From Zea mays (Eukaryota; Streptophyta; Magnoliopsida; Poales; Poaceae), in contig NC_050104.1 of assembly GCF_902167145.1 (NCBI RefSeq), positions 105,039,849-105,103,848 on the forward strand: DNA of 64,000 nucleotides, written 5' to 3'. Under the pieces are notes generated by a model. It was not told the origin of the DNA. It made no database searches and saw only the letters and a list, made by a program, of their open reading frames with translations. The position numbers and the translations under genes are program-made. Of this stretch, positions 11,871 through 24,972 are shown in pieces. Numbering within the stretch: the stretch's first letter is position 1; each line of letters opens with the position of its first letter.

Positions 11871-14800
11871 TTGCAGGTTTATGCATCCGGGGGCTCAAGC
11901 TGGATTATCGACAGCGGATGCACAAACCATATGACGGGGGAGAAGAAGATGTTCACCTCCTACGTCAAGAATAAGGATTCCCAAGATTCAATCATATTCG
12001 GTGATGGGAAACAAGGCAAGGTGAAAGGTTTAGGCAAGATTGCAATATCCAAAGAGCACTCTATCTCTAATGTGTTTTTAGTTGAGTCTCTTGGATATAA
12101 TTTACTATCTGTCAGTCAATTATGTAATATGGGATATAATTGTCTATTTACAAATGTAGATGTGTCTGTCTTTAGAAGATGTGATGGTTCACTAGCTTTT
12201 AAGGGTGTACTAGACGGCAAACTTTATTTAGTTGATTTTGCAAAAGAGGAGGCCGGTCTAGATGCATGCTTAATCGCTAAGACTAGCATGGGCTGGCTGT
12301 GGCATCGCCGCTTAGCACATGTGGGGATGAAGAACCTTCACAAGCTTCTAAAGGGAGAACACGTGGTAGGTTTGACTAACGTGCAATTCGAAAAAGATAG
12401 ACCTTGTGCAGCTTGTCAAGCAGGTAAACAAGTGGGAGGAGCACATCACAGCAAGAATGTGATGACCACTTCAAGACCTCTGGAGCTGCTGCATATGGAC
12501 CTCTTCGGACCCGTCGCCTATCTGAGCATAGGAGGAAGTAAGTATGGTCTAGTTATTGTTGATGACTTTTCCCGCTTCACTTGGGTGTTCTTTCTGCAGG
12601 ATAAGTCTGAAACCCAAGGGACCCTCAAGCGCTTCCTCAGGAGAGCTCAAAATGAGTTTGAGCTCAAGGTGAAGAAGATAAGGAGCGACAATGGGTCCGA
12701 ATTCAAGAATCTTCAAGTGGAGGAGTTTCTTGAGGAGGAGGGGATCAAGCACGAGTTCTCCGCTCCCTACACACCTCAGCAAAATGGTGTGGTAGAGAGG
12801 AAGAACAGGACGCTCATTGATATGGCAAGGACTATGCTTGGAGAATTCAAGATCCCCGAGTGTTTTTGGTCGGAAGCCGTGAACACGGCTTGCCACGCCA
12901 TCAACAGGGTCTATCTTCACCGCCTCCTCAAGAATACCTCATACGAGCTGCTAACTGGTAACAAACCCAATGTATCGTACTTTCGTGTATTTGGGAGTAA
13001 ATGCTACATTCTAGTGAAGAAGGGTAGGAACTCTAAATTTGCTCCCAAAGCTGTAGAAGGGTTTTTATTAGGTTATGATTCAAATACAAAGGCGTATAGG
13101 GTCTTCAACAAATCATCGGGTTTGGTTGAAGTCTCTAGCAACGTTGTATTTGATGAGACTAATGGCTCTCCAAGAGAGCAAGTTGTTGATCTTGATGATG
13201 TAGATGAAGATGTTCCAACGGCCGCGATACGCACCATGGCGATTGGAGATGTGCGGCCTCAGGAACAATTGGAGCAAGATCAACCGTCTTCCTCAACTAT
13301 GGTGCATCCCCCAACCCAAGATGACGAACAGGTACCTCAAGTGGAGGCGCATGATCAAGGGGGAGCACAAGATGTTCAAGGTGAAGAGGAAGAAGCACCT
13401 CAGGCACCTCCAATCCAAGTTCGAGCGACGATCCAAAGGGATCATCCCGTCGACCAGATATTGGGTGATATTAGCAAGGGAGTAACTACTCGTTCAAGAT
13501 TAGTTAATTTTTGTGAGCATTACTCCTTTGTCTCTTCTATTGAGCCTTTCAGGGTAGAAGAGGCCTTGCTAGATCCGGACTGGGTGTTGGCCATGCAGGA
13601 GGAACTCAACAACTTCAAGCGCAATGAAGTTTGGACCCTGGTGCCTCGTCCCAAGCAAAATGTTGTGGGAACCAAGTGGGTGTTCCGCAACAAACAGGAC
13701 GAGCACGGAGTGGTGACAAGGAACAAGGCTCGACTTATGGCAAAAGGTTATGCCCAAGTCGCAGGTTTGGACTTTGAGGAGACGTTTGCTCCTGTGGCTA
13801 GGCTAGAATCAATTCGTATTTTGCTAGCATATGTCGCTCACCATTCTTTCAGGTTGTACCAAATGGATGTGAAGAGCGCTTTCCTCAACGGGCCGATCAA
13901 GGAGGAAGTGTACGTGGAGCAACCCCCTGGCTTCGAGGATGAACGGTACCCCGACCACGTGTGTAAGCTCTCTAAGGCGCTCTATGGACTTAAGCAAGCC
14001 CCAAGAGCATGGTATGAATGCCTTAGAGACTTTTTAATTGCTAATGCTTTCAAGGTTGGGAAAGCCGATCCAACTCTTTTCACGAAGACTTGCGATGGTG
14101 ATCTTTTTGTGTGCCAAATTTATGTCGATGACATAATATTTGGTTCTACTAACCAAAAGTCTTGTGAAGAGTTTAGCAGGGTGATGACGCAGAAATTTGA
14201 GATGTCGATGATGGGCGAGTTGAACTACTTCCTTGGGTTCCAAGTGAAGCAACTCAAGGACGGCACCTTCATCTCCCAAACGAAGTACACGCAAGATTTG
14301 CTAAAGCGGTTTGGGATGAAGGACGCCAAGCCCGCAAAGACGCCGATGGGAACCGACGGACACACCGACCTCAACAAAGGTGGTAAGTCCGTTGATCAAA
14401 AAGCATACCGGTCCATGATAGGTTCTTTGCTTTATTTATGTGCTAGTAGACCGGATATTATGCTTAGCGTATGCATGTGTGCTAGATTTCAATCCGATCC
14501 TAAGGAGTGTCACTTAGTGGCTGTGAAGCGAATTCTTCGATATTTAGTCGCTACGCCTTGCTTTGGGATCTGGTATCCAAAGGGGTCTAACTTTGACTTG
14601 ATTGGATATTCAGATTCCGACTATGCTGGATGTAAGGTCGATAGGAAGAGTACATCGGGGACGTGCCAATTCTTAGGAAGGTCCCTGGTGTCGTGGAACT
14701 CTAAGAAACAAACTTTCGTTGCCCTATCCACCGCTGAGGCCGAGTACGTTGCCGCAGGACAGTGTTGCGCGCAACTACTTTGGATGAGGCAAACCCTCCG

Positions 14801-15074
14801 GGACCTTGGCTACAATCTGAGCAAAGTCCCACTCCTATGTGATAATGAGAGTGCTATCCGAATAGCGGAAAATCCTGTTGAGCACAGCCACACAAAGCAC
14901 ATTGACATCCGGCATCACTTTTTGAGAGACCACCAGCAAAAGGGAGATATCGAAGTGTTTCATGTTAGCACCGAGAACCAGCTAGCCGATATCTTCACTA
15001 AGCCTTTAGATGAAAAGACCTTTTGCAGGCTGCGTAGTGAGCTAAATGTCCTAGATTCGCGGAACTTGGATTGA
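11871..15074 (+). CDS. pol: Sirevirus C pol polyprotein, intact (protease-integrase-RT-RNase H)
   Basis: An uninterrupted frame of 1067 codons, +1 relative to gag. Domains in order: aspartic protease (IIDSGC, Asp14); GAG-pre-integrase with [10 protein letters not shown] (about 144); integrase with Asp210 (MDLFGP), Asp273 (RSDNGSEF) and Glu309 (GVVERKN), exactly DD35E spacing; RT with [12 protein letters not shown] and active site YVDD at 14121-14132 (residues 751-754); RNase H with [16 protein letters not shown] and LCDNES. There is no ATG at the start. The pol frame is closed by TAG at 11856-11858, just before the gag stop at 11861, and the sequence CCTTGCAG/GTTTATG at the boundary looks like a splice acceptor. 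It is the only complete pol in the window. Confidence 0.93.
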   Translation: MQVYASGGSSWIIDSGCTNHMTGEKKMFTSYVKNKDSQDSIIFGDGKQGKVKGLGKIAISKEHSISNVFLVESLGYNLLSVSQLCNMGYNCLFTNVDVSVFRRCDGSLAFKGVLDGKLYLVDFAKEEAGLDACLIAKTSMGWLWHRRLAHVGMKNLHKLLKGEHVVGLTNVQFEKDRPCAACQAGKQVGGAHHSKNVMTTSRPLELLHMDLFGPVAYLSIGGSKYGLVIVDDFSRFTWVFFLQDKSETQGTLKRFLRRAQNEFELKVKKIRSDNGSEFKNLQVEEFLEEEGIKHEFSAPYTPQQNGVVERKNRTLIDMARTMLGEFKIPECFWSEAVNTACHAINRVYLHRLLKNTSYELLTGNKPNVSYFRVFGSKCYILVKKGRNSKFAPKAVEGFLLGYDSNTKAYRVFNKSSGLVEVSSNVVFDETNGSPREQVVDLDDVDEDVPTAAIRTMAIGDVRPQEQLEQDQPSSSTMVHPPTQDDEQVPQVEAHDQGGAQDVQGEEEEAPQAPPIQVRATIQRDHPVDQILGDISKGVTTRSRLVNFCEHYSFVSSIEPFRVEEALLDPDWVLAMQEELNNFKRNEVWTLVPRPKQNVVGTKWVFRNKQDEHGVVTRNKARLMAKGYAQVAGLDFEETFAPVARLESIRILLAYVAHHSFRLYQMDVKSAFLNGPIKEEVYVEQPPGFEDERYPDHVCKLSKALYGLKQAPRAWYECLRDFLIANAFKVGKADPTLFTKTCDGDLFVCQIYVDDIIFGSTNQKSCEEFSRVMTQKFEMSMMGELNYFLGFQVKQLKDGTFISQTKYTQDLLKRFGMKDAKPAKTPMGTDGHTDLNKGGKSVDQKAYRSMIGSLLYLCASRPDIMLSVCMCARFQSDPKECHLVAVKRILRYLVATPCFGIWYPKGSNFDLIGYSDSDYAGCKVDRKSTSGTCQFLGRSLVSWNSKKQTFVALSTAEAEYVAAGQCCAQLLWMRQTLRDLGYNLSKVPLLCDNESAIRIAENPVEHSHTKHIDIRHHFLRDHQQKGDIEVFHVSTENQLADIFTKPLDEKTFCRLRSELNVLDSRNLD

Positions 15075-15861
15075 ATTGTAGCATACATGTGTTTATGCCT
15101 TTGATCATGTTCATTCTGCATTTTGTTGCTTATTGTGGTGCTCAAGTTGTACAAACACTCCCTGGACCTCACAAGTCCTTTTTGCAAGTGATGCACATAT
15201 TTAGGGGGAGTTGTGCTACAACTTGACCCTTTGAGACTAACCATATTCTTGAGTTTGGTTGTTTTAGTCTCAAAGGAGGATTGAAAGGGAAAAGGTGGAC
15301 TTGGACCATGAAAGACTTCCACTGTACTCCGATGAGAGGGTAACTTATTCCAAGTTCATCTCATGTACTCCTATTGTCTTTGTGTTCTCATTTGAAGATT
15401 TTGGTGAGGCAATAGGGTTAAAGGGCCAAGATTGATCCTGTTTTGGTGCTTAATGCCAAAGGGGGAGAAAATAAAGGCCAAAGCAATAATGGATCAACTA
15501 CCACTTGAGAAATTTTGAAAATAGTAGATTAGAGCTTAGCAATAGATGGATCAGCTACCACTTGAGAAATTTTGAAAATAGTAGATTAGAGCTTTTGGTT
15601 TGTCAAAACTCTTTTATTGTCTCTTATGTCAAAAGTTGGCCTCTTGTGGGGAGAAGTGTTGATTATGGGAAAAAGGGGGAGTTTTTGGAATCCTTGATCA
15701 AATTTGAGTTTGATTTGCAAAAACAAATCAAGTGGTGGCATAGAGTGATCCATATATGTCAAATTCGAATCAAAATAATTTGAGTTCTTATTTGAAGTGA
15801 TTTTGTACTTGTTCTACTTGCTTTATGTTGTGTTGGCATAAATCAGCAAAAAGGGGGAGAT
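15075..15861 (+). other. Non-coding 3' region of Sirevirus C with polypurine tract
   Basis: No coding sequence. It contains G-rich tracts near 15204, 15460 and 15666 and ends in AAAAAGGGGGAGAT at 15848-15861, the plus-strand primer. A 57-bp tandem duplication lies at about 15494-15604. Confidence 0.8.
15494..15604 (+). repeat. 57-bp tandem duplication in Sirevirus C 3' region
   Basis: The block containing CCACTTGAGAAATTTTG begins at 15501 and again at 15558, with nearly identical following sequence. The corresponding place in element E (about 43191-43240) has only one copy, so the duplication is specific to C or its recent lineage. Confidence 0.85.
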
Positions 15862-17109
15862 TGAAAGGGAAATGTGCCCTTGAGTCATTTCTAAGTATTT
15901 TGGTGGTTTAGTGACCAACACAAGTGCCTAAGTGTAAAATGGTGGACAAAGTACAAATCAAGGATAAAGGTATGTTTCTCAGACTTAGTACATTGTTTTA
16001 GAGACTAATGTATTGTGTCTAAGTGCTGGAAACAGGAAAAGACCAATTGGAAAAGCCTTGGCTCGAGCAGCCAAGACTTTGCTCAGTCTGGGAGCACCGG
16101 ACTGTCCGGTGGTGCACCGGACAGTGTCCGGTGCGCCAGGCTGGCTCGAGCGAACTGGCCGCTCTCGGGAATTCACCGGCGACGTACGGCTATAATTCAC
16201 CGGACTGTCCGGTGTGCACCGGACTGTCCGGTGAGCCAACTGTCGGCCGGGCCAACGGTCGGCCGCGCGATCTGTGCGGGACACGTGGGCGAGCCAACGG
16301 CTAGAAGGGGGCACCGGACTATCCGGTGTGCACTGGACATGTCCGGTGCGCCAACGGCTCTCTGGCTGCCAACGGTCGGCTGCGCCAATTAAGGAAAGAA
16401 ATCAGGCACCGGACAGTGTCCGGTGTGCACCGGACTGTCCGGTGCGCCAGTCGACAGAAGGCAAGATCAGCCTTCCTAGATTGCTCTCAACGGCTCCTAG
16501 CTGCCTTGGGGCTATAAAAGGGACCCCTAGGCGCATGGAGGAGAACACCAAGCATCTCCTAAGCATTCCTAAGCACCAAGACATCGATTCCACGCCTTTG
16601 ATTCTTTGCGATAGCGATTAGAGCTCTTGTTGAGTGGTGAACTCACTGAGTTGTGTTGTGAGCTCTCGTTGCGACTTGTGTGCGTGGTGTTGCTGTGATT
16701 TCTGTCTTGAGTGTGTTGCTAATCCCTCCCTTGCTCCGTGCTTTTTGTGAATTTCAAGTGTAATGGCGAGAGGCTCCAAGTTGTGGAGATTCCTCGCAAA
16801 CGGGATTGAGTAAAGCAAGCAAAACACCGTGGTATTCAAGTGGGTCTTTGGACCGCTTGAGAGGGGTTGATTGCAACCCTCGTCCGTTGGGACGCCACAA
16901 CGTGGAGTAGGCAAGCGTTGGTCTTGGCCGAACCACGGGATAACCACCGTGCCATCTCTGTGATTGATTTCTTGTGGTTATTGTGTTTTGTTGAGACTTC
17001 TCTCTAGCCACTTGGCATTTACTGTGCTAACGCTTAACCAAGTTTTTGTGGCTTAAGTTTTTCAAGTTTTAGAGGATCACCTATTCACCCCCCCCTCTAG
17101 GTGCTCTCA
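15862..17109 (+). repeat. 3' LTR of Sirevirus C
   Basis: 1248 bp, mate of 8178-9423, with the same number of palindrome units. TATA box TATAAAAG at 16513-16520. Most of the differences I see between the mates are transitions (for example near 16176, 16291, 16321, 16332 and 16404). Confidence 0.92.
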
Positions 17110-17749
17110 CTAAGGAATTGAGGAAAGCAACACCTCAAAAGAAGACATTAAGAAGATCAAGAAAAGTCCAAGAAAGGAGGCGTGTGCTGCCTGCGGACTG
17201 TCTGTGCGTGGAGCACCGGACTGTCCGGTGCACCAGGGAATCGCAGCCCAACGACTAGTTCCAGGTGGCACCCGGAGAGAAGACCACCGGACTGTCCGGT
17301 GTGAGGACCGGACTGTCCGGTGTGGAAAGCATGCGGCGCCAACGGTCACCTGCTCTGATAGGGCAATGGCTAGGCGCACCGGACAGGCTACAGTGCGCTG
17401 TCCGGTGCACCACCGGACTATCTGGTGCAACACCGGACTGTCCGATGTGACACAGAAAGCAACAGCTTTTCTCCAACGGCTCTATTTGTGTTGGGGGCTA
17501 TAAATACACCTCCAACCAGCCATTTCCAAGTGTGAGAGCCCAAGCAACATACCAAGGCATATAGTAGACATTCCCAAGTTCTCTTACACCCAAGTGCTTA
17601 ATAGAATCACTCGGTGATTAGCGTAGGTGCTTTGCGAAGTGCTTAGGTTAGTTAGACCGCTTTAGCGCTTGCTCTAGGTGAACCCTAGATTGTTGAGTGA
17701 GTTTAGATAAACCTCACAACCCCTCGGCTCTTGCGCGTGCCGTTGTAAT
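17110..17749 (+). repeat. 3' LTR of Sirevirus B, segment 2
   Basis: Resumes the B LTR after element C (repeating CTAAG) and matches the 5' LTR from about 3315. It holds palindrome units at 17215-17445 and the TATA box TATAAATA at 17499-17506. It is cut at 17749 by element D; target GTAAT at 17745-17749. Confidence 0.9.
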
Positions 17750-19047
17750 TGAAAGGGAATTAGGCTTACACCTATTTCCTAATTGATTTTGGTGGTTGAA
17801 TTGCCCAACACAAATAATTGGACTAACTAGTTTGCTCTAGTGTATAAGTTATACAGGTGCTAAAGTTTCACACTTAGCCAATAAAAAGACCAAGAATTGG
17901 GTTCAACAAAAGAGCAAAGGGATAACCGAAGTGTGCCCTGGTCTGGCGCACCGGACTGTCCGGTGTGCCACCGGACAGTGTCCGGTGCACCAGGGGACTT
18001 CACGATAAACTCCTCACCTTCGGGAAAATCCAGAGGCGCTCCGCTATAATTCACCGGACTGTCCGGTGTACACCGGACAGTGTCCGGTGCTCCAAGGAAG
18101 AGCGTCTCAGGAACTCGCCGGCTTCGGGAATTCGCTCCGCTATAATTCACCGGACATGTCCGGTGTGCACCGGACTGTCCGGTGAGCCAGTGGAGTAACG
18201 GCTACCTCGCGCCAACGGTCACCTACAGAGGCATTAAATGCGCGCCAGAGCGCGCAGAAGTCAGGCACGCGCGAAGTAGCGCACCGGACACTCTATAGTG
18301 CATGTCCGGTGTGCCACCGGACATCCAGGCGGGCCTAGAAGTCAGAGCTCCAACGGTCGGAACCCAACGGCCTGGTGACGTGGCTGGCGCACCGGACACT
18401 ATCCGGTGTGCACCGGACTGTCCGGTGCACCATGCGACAGACAGCCCCACCAAACGGCTAGTTTGGTGGTTGGGACTATAAATACCCCCAACCACCCCAC
18501 ATTCAAGTCATCCAAGTTTTCACACTTCCAACCACTTACAAGAGCTAGGCATTCAATACAAGACACACCCAAGTGATCAAATCCTCTCCCAATTCCACAA
18601 AAGCTTTAGTGACTAGTGAGAGTGATTTGTTGTGTTCTTTTGAGCTCTTGCGCTTGGATTGCTTTCTTCTTTCTCATTCTTTCTTGAGATCAATACTCAC
18701 TTGTAACCAAGGCAAGAGACACCAATTGTGTGGTGGTCCTTGCGGGGAAGTTTTGTTCCCGGTTGATTTGAGAAGAGAAGGCTCACTCGGTCCGAGGGAC
18801 CGTTTGAGAGAGGGAAAGGGTTGAAAGAGACCCGATCTTTGTGACCACCTCAACGGGAAGTAGGTTTGCGAGAACCGAACCACGGTAAAACAAATCCGCG
18901 TGTCACACTTCTTATTTGCTTGTGATTTGTTTTCCACCCTCTCTCGCGGACTTAATTATATTTCTAACGCTAACCCGGCTTGTAGTTGTGATTAACTTTG
19001 TAAATTTAAGTTTCACCCTATTCACCCCCCCCTCTAGGCGACTTTCA
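17750..19047 (+). repeat. 5' LTR of Sirevirus D
   Basis: 1298 bp. Palindrome array in two blocks (about 17945-18185 and 18280-18435), TATA box TATAAATA at 18477-18484, C-tract end at about 19024-19040. Compared with its mate it has one more unit near 18060-18090 and one fewer near 17985. Confidence 0.92.
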
Positions 19048-19095
19048 ATTGGTATCGGAGCCCGGTGCTTCATTAGAGCCTAACCGCTCGAAGTG

Positions 19096-21734
19096 ATGTC
19101 GGGAGAACACGCCAAGAAGGAGATGGAGACCAGCGACAAGCCCACTACAAGCCACGGGAAGGCTTCATCGGAAGAGTCCCGCAACAAAAAGAAAGGGAAG
19201 GACAAGAAGGCCTCCTCCCACAAGTCGCATCGGAGTGGCGACAAGAAAAAGAAAATGAGGAAGGTGGTCTACTACGAGACCGACACCTCATCGCCATCTA
19301 CCTCCGGCTCCGACGCGCCCTTCATAACTTCTAAGCGCCATGAGCGCAAGAAGTTTAGTAAGATCCCCTTACACTACCCTCGCACTTCTAGACACACTCC
19401 ATTACTTTCCGTTCCATTAGGCAAACCGCCAACCTTTGACGGTGAAGATTATGCTAGGTGGAGTGATTTAATGAAATTTCATCTAACCTCACTCCACAAA
19501 AGTATATGGAATGTTGTTGAGTTTGGAGCACAGGTACCATCCATAGGGGATGAGGATTATGATGAGGACGAAGTAGCCCAAATCAAGCACTTCAACTCCC
19601 AAACAACGACCATACTCCTCGCTTATCTAAGTAGGGAGGAGTACAACAAGGTGCAAGGATTAAAGAGCGCCAAGGAAGTTTGGGACGTGCTCAAGACCGC
19701 GCACGAGGGTGATGAACTAACCAAGAGATCACCAAGCGGGAAACGATCGAGGGGGAGCTCGGTCGCTTCCGTCTTCGCCAAGGGGAGGAGCCACAAGACA
19801 TGTACAACCGGCTCAAAACCTTGGTGAATCAAGTGCGCAACCTCGAGAGCAAGAAATGGGATGACCACGAGGTGGTTAAGGTTATTGTAAGATCTCTTAT
19901 TTTCCTTAACCCTACTCAAGTACAATTAATTCGTGGCAATCCAAGATATACACTAATGACTCCCGAGGAAGTAATCGGGAATTTTGTGAGCTTTGAACTT
20001 ATGATCAAGGGCTCACGGAAGATCAACGAGCTTGACGGTCCTTCTACGTCTGGAGCTCAACCGGTCGCATTCAAAGCGACGGAAGAGAAGAAGGAAGAGT
20101 CTACACCAAGTAGAACACCCATCGACGCCTCCAAGCTCGACAACGAGGAAATGGCACTTGTCATCAAAAGCTTCTGCCAAATCCTCAAGCAAAGGAGGGG
20201 GAAAGATTACAAGCCCCGCTCCAAGAAGGTTTGCTACAAGTGTGGTAAGCCCGGTCACTTTATAGCAAAATGCCCTATTTCTAGTGACAGTGACAGGGGC
20301 GACGACAAGAAGGGAAGAAGAAAGGAGAAGACGAGGTACTACAAGAAGAAGGGCGGCGATGCCCATGTTTGTCGCGAGTGGGACTCCGACGAAAGCTCTA
20401 GCGACTCCTCCGACGACGAGGACGCCGCCAACATCGCCGTCACAAAGGGACTTCTCTTCCCCAACATCGGCCACAAGTGTCTCATGGCAAAGGACGGCAA
20501 AAAGAAAAAGGTTAAATCCAAATCCTCCACTAGATATGAGTCCTCTAGTGATGATAATGCTAGTGATGAGGAAGATAACTTGCGTACCCTTTTTGCCAAC
20601 CTAAACATGCAACAAAAAGAAAAGTTAAATGAATTAATTAGTGTCATCCATGAGAAGGATGACCTCTTGGACACCCAAGAGGACTTCCTAATCAAGGAAA
20701 ACAAAAAACATGTTAAGGTTAAAAATGCTTATGCTCTAGAAGTTAAAAAATGTGAAAATTTATCTAGTGAGCTAAGTACTTGCCATGAGACTATAGACAA
20801 CCTTAGAAATGAGAATGCTAATTTATTAGCTAAGGTTGATTCTATTGCTTGTAATGTTTCAATTCCCAATCTTAGAAATGATAATGATGATTTGCTTGCT
20901 AGGATTGAAGAATTGAACATATCTCTTGCTAGCCTTAGAGATGAAAATGAAAAATTGCTTGCTAAGGCTAAAGATTTTGATTTTTGCAATGCTACCATTT
21001 CAGACCTTAGAAGTAAAAATGATATATTACATGCTAAGGTTGTAGAATTAAAATCTTGCAAACCATCTACATCTACCGTTGAGCACACTACTATTTGCAC
21101 TAGATGTAGAGATGTTGATATTAATGTTATTCATGATCACATGGCCTTAATTAAACAACAAAATGATCATATAGCAAAATTAGATGCTAAAATTGCCGAG
21201 CATGACTTAGAAAATGAAAATTTTAAATTTGCTAGAAGCATGCTCTATAGAGGGAGACGCCCTGGCATTAAGGATGGCATTGGCTTCCAACAGGGAGGCA
21301 ATGTCAAAATTAATGCCCCTCCTAAGAAATTGTCCAACTTTGTTAAGGGCAAGGCTCCCATGCCTCAGGATAACGAGGGTTACATTTTGTACCCTGCCGG
21401 TTATCCCGAGAGCAAAATTAGGAGAATTCACTCTAGGAAGTCTCACTCTGGCCCTAATCATGCTTTTATGTATAAGGGTGAGACATCTAGCTCTAGGCAA
21501 CCAACCCGTGCTAAGTTGCCTAAGAAGAAAACTCCTGGTGCGTCAAATGATCATAACATCTCATTTAAAACTTTTGATGCATCCTATGTTTTAACTAACA
21601 AATCAGGCAAGGTAGTTGCCAAGTATGTTGGGGGCAAGCACAAGGGGTCAAAGACTTCTGTTTGGGTACCCAAAGTTCTTGTGTCTAATGCTAAAGGACC
21701 CAAAACCATTTGGGTACCTAAAGTCAAGAACTAA
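19096..21734 (+). pseudogene. gag: Sirevirus D gag, frameshifted
   Basis: ATG at 19096 gives a gag with a Lys-rich N-terminus and a UBN2-type capsid region (FDGEDYARWSDLMKFHL near 19435). An extra AG near 19727-19730 moves the frame; the original reading continues in another frame to TAA at 21732-21734. The second part holds the CCHC knuckle CYKCGKPGHFIAKC (about 20232-20273), an acidic Ser/Asp patch, a long coiled-coil-like region with repeated LRN/DEN-type motifs (about 20600-21230), and a C-terminus with repeated VWVPK/IWVPK motifs. The product would be the particle-forming protein; this copy should make only the N-terminal part. Confidence 0.87.
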
Positions 21735-21747
21735 ACATGTTTTGTAG

Positions 21748-24700
21748 GTTTATGCATCCGGGGGCTCAAGTTGGATCATCGACAGCGGGTGCACAAACCA
21801 CATGACAGGGGAGAAGAAGATGTTCTCCTCCTACGAGAAAAACCAAGATCCCCAACGAGTTATCACATTCGGGGATGGAAATCAAGGTTTGGTCAAAGGA
21901 TTAGGTAAAATTGCTATATCTCCTGACCATTCTATTTCCAATGTTTTTCTTGTAGATTCTTTAGATTACAATTTGCTTTCTGTATCTCAATTATGTCAAA
22001 TGGGCTACAACTGTCTATTCACTGATGTAGGTGTCACTGTCTTTAGAAGAAGTGATGATTCAATAGCATTTAAGGGAGTGTTAGAGGGTCAGCTATACTT
22101 GGTAGATTTTGATAGAGCTGAACTCGACACTTGCTTAATTGCTAAGACCAACATGGGTTGGCTCTGACACCGCCGACTAGCACATGTTGGGATGAAGAAT
22201 CTTCATAAGCTTCTAAAGGGAGAGCACATTTTAGGATTAACAAATGTTCATTTTGAGAAAGACAGGGTTTGTAGCGCATGTCAAGCAGGGAAGCAAGTTG
22301 GTACCCATCATCCACACAAGAACATCATGACGACTGACAGGCCACTGGAACTCCTACACATGGACCTATTCGGCCCGATAACTTACATAAGCATCGGCGG
22401 GAGTAAGTACTGTCTAGTTATTGTGGATGATTATTCTCGCTTCACTTGGGTGTTCTTTTTGCAGGAAAAATCTCACACCCAAGAGACCTTAAAGGGATTC
22501 TTGAGACGGGCTCAAAATGAGTTCGGCTTAAGGATCAAGAAAATTAGGAGCGACAACGGGACGGAGTTCAAGAACTCTCAAATTGAAGGCTTTCTTGAGG
22601 AGGGCATCAAGCATGAGTTCTCTTCTCCCTACACCCCACAACAAAATGGTGTAGTGGAGAGGAAGAATATAACTCTATTGGACATGGCAAGAACCATGCT
22701 TGATGAGTACAAGACTTCGGATCGGTTTTGGGCCGAGGCGGTCAACACCGCTTGCTACGCCATCAACCGGTTGTATCTACACCGAATCCTCAAGAAGACA
22801 TCATACGAACTCCTAACCGGTAAAAAGACCAATATTTCATATTTTAGAGTCTTTGGTAGCAAATGTTTTATTCTTGTTAAAAGAGGTAGAAAATCTAAAT
22901 TTGCTCCTAAAACTGTAGAAGGCTTTTTACTAGGATATGATTCAAACACAAGGGCATATAGAGTCTTTAACAAATCCTCTGGACAAGTTGAAGTTTCTTG
23001 TGACGTTGTGTTTGATGAGACTAACGGCTCTCAAGTAGAGCAAGTTGATCTTGATGAGATAGGTGATGAAGAGGCTCCGTGCATCGCGCTAAGGAACATG
23101 TCCATTGGGGATGTGTGTCCTAAGGAATCCGAAGAGCCTCCAAATGCACAAGATCAACCATCCTCCTCCACGCAAGCATCTCCACCGTCTCCAAATGAGG
23201 ATGAGGCTCAAGTTAATGAAGGAGAAGGTTAAAGAGATGAGCCACCTCAAGATGACGGCAATGATCAAGGGGGAGATGCAAATGATCAAGACAAGGAGGA
23301 TGATGAACCAAGGCCGCCACACCCAAGAGTCCACCAAGCAATCCAACGAGATCACCCCGTCGACATACATAAGGGGGTAACCACTAGATCTCGTGTTGCT
23401 CATTTTTGTGAACATTACTCTTTTGTTTCCTCTATTGAACCACACAAGGTAGAGGAAGCACTTCAAGATTCGGATTGTGTGGTGGCGATGCAAGAGGAGC
23501 TCAACAACTTCACCAGGAATGAGGTATGACATTTAGTTCCACGTCCTAATCAAAATATTGTAGGAACCAAGTGGGTCTTCCGCAACAAACAAGACGAGCA
23601 TGGTGTGGTGACAAGGAACAAAGCTCGACTTGTGGCCAAGGGATACTCCCAAGTCAAAGGTTTGGATTTCGGTGAAACCTATGCACCCGTAGCTAGGCTT
23701 GAGTCAATTCGTATATTATTGGCCTATGCTACTTACCATGGCTTCAAGCTTTACCAAATGGACGTGAAGAGTGCCTTCCTCAATGGACCAATCAAGGAAG
23801 AGGTCTATGTTGAGCAACCTCCCGGCTTTGAAGATAGTGAGTACCCTAACCATGTTTATAAACTCTCTAAGGCGCTTTATGGGCTCAAGCAAGCCCCAAG
23901 AACATGGTATGAATGCCTTAGAGATTTCCTTATCACTAATGGATTCAAAGTCGGAAAGGCCGATCCTACACTCTTCACTAAAACTCTTGAAAATGACTTG
24001 TTTGTATGCCAAATTTATGTTGATGATATTATATTTGGTTCTACTAACGAGTCTACATGTGAAGAATTTAGTAGGATCATGACACAAAAATTCGAGATGT
24101 CTATGATGGGGGAGTTGAAGTATTTCTTAGGATTTCAAGTAAAGCAACTCCAAGAGGGCACCTTCCTAAGCCAAACGAAGTATACTCAAGATATTCTAAG
24201 CAAGTTTGGGATGAAGGATGCCAAACCCATCAAGACACCCATGGGAACCAATGGGCATCTCGACCTCGACGAGGGAGGTAAATCCGTCGATCAAAAGGTA
24301 TACCGGTCGATGATAGGATCTTTACTCTATCTTTGTGCATCACGACCAGACATAATGCTTTCCGTATGCATGTGTGCAAGATTCCAAGCCGACCCTAAGG
24401 AAGCTCACCTTACGGCCGTAAAACGAATCTTGAGATATTTAGTTTATACTCCTAAGTTTGGGCTTTGGTATCCTAGGGGATCCACATTTGATTTGATTGG
24501 TTATTCGGATGCCGATTGGGCAGGGTGTAAAATCAATAGAAAGAGCACATCAGAGACTTGCCAGTTCTTGGGAAGATCCTTGGTGTCTTGGGCTTCAAAA
24601 AAGCAAAATTCCGTAGCTCTTTCTACCACCGAAGTCGAGTACATTGCCGCAGGACATTGTTACGCGCAACTACTTTGGATGAAGCAAACCCTTAGGGACT

Positions 24701-24972
24701 ACGGTTACAAACTAACCAAAGTTCCTCTTATATGTGATAATGAGAGTGCAATCCGCATGGCGGATAATCCCGTTGAGCATAGCCGCACTAAGCACATAGT
24801 CATTCGGTATCACTTTTTAAGGGATCACCAACAAAAGGGAGATATCAAGATTTCATATATTAACACTAAAGATCAATTAGCCGATATCTTTACCAAGCCT
24901 CTTGATGAACAAACTTTTAACAAACATAGGCATGAGCTAAATATTCTTGATTCTCGGAACTTCTTTTGTTAA
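21748..24972 (+). pseudogene. pol: Sirevirus D pol, three premature stops
   Basis: One frame from GTTTATGC at 21748 to TAA before 24973 carries protease (DSGCTNHM), integrase (MDLFGP, RSDNGTEF, GVVERKN), RT ([10 protein letters not shown] near 24019) and RNase H (LICDNES). It is broken by TGA at 22165-22167 and TGA at 23527-23529, both at codons that are TGG in element F, and by TAA at 23230-23232. It also lacks one Glu codon in integrase (near 22600) and 15 bases near 23364 relative to F; the latter gap is bounded by a short CGAC repeat. The frame is closed upstream by TAG at 21745-21747, which is the AG of a splice-acceptor-like TTTTGTAG. Confidence 0.9.

Larger units (their letters stand above)
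8178..17109 (+). mobile_element. Sirevirus C, Ji-like, complete (8.9 kb), in the 3' LTR of B
   Basis: A complete LTR retrotransposon of 8932 bp flanked by CTAAG (8173-8177 and 17110-17114). Both LTRs are present, with PBS at 9426-9437 and polypurine tract at 15848-15861. gag is full length but for one nonsense codon, and pol is fully open. By eye the LTR mates differ by about 17 substitutions plus small C-tract indels over about 1.25 kb, the closest pair here, so it is a young insertion. The Ji label rests on my recognition of the LTR start TGAAAGGGAAATGTGCC and is less certain than the Sirevirus assignment. Confidence 0.92.
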
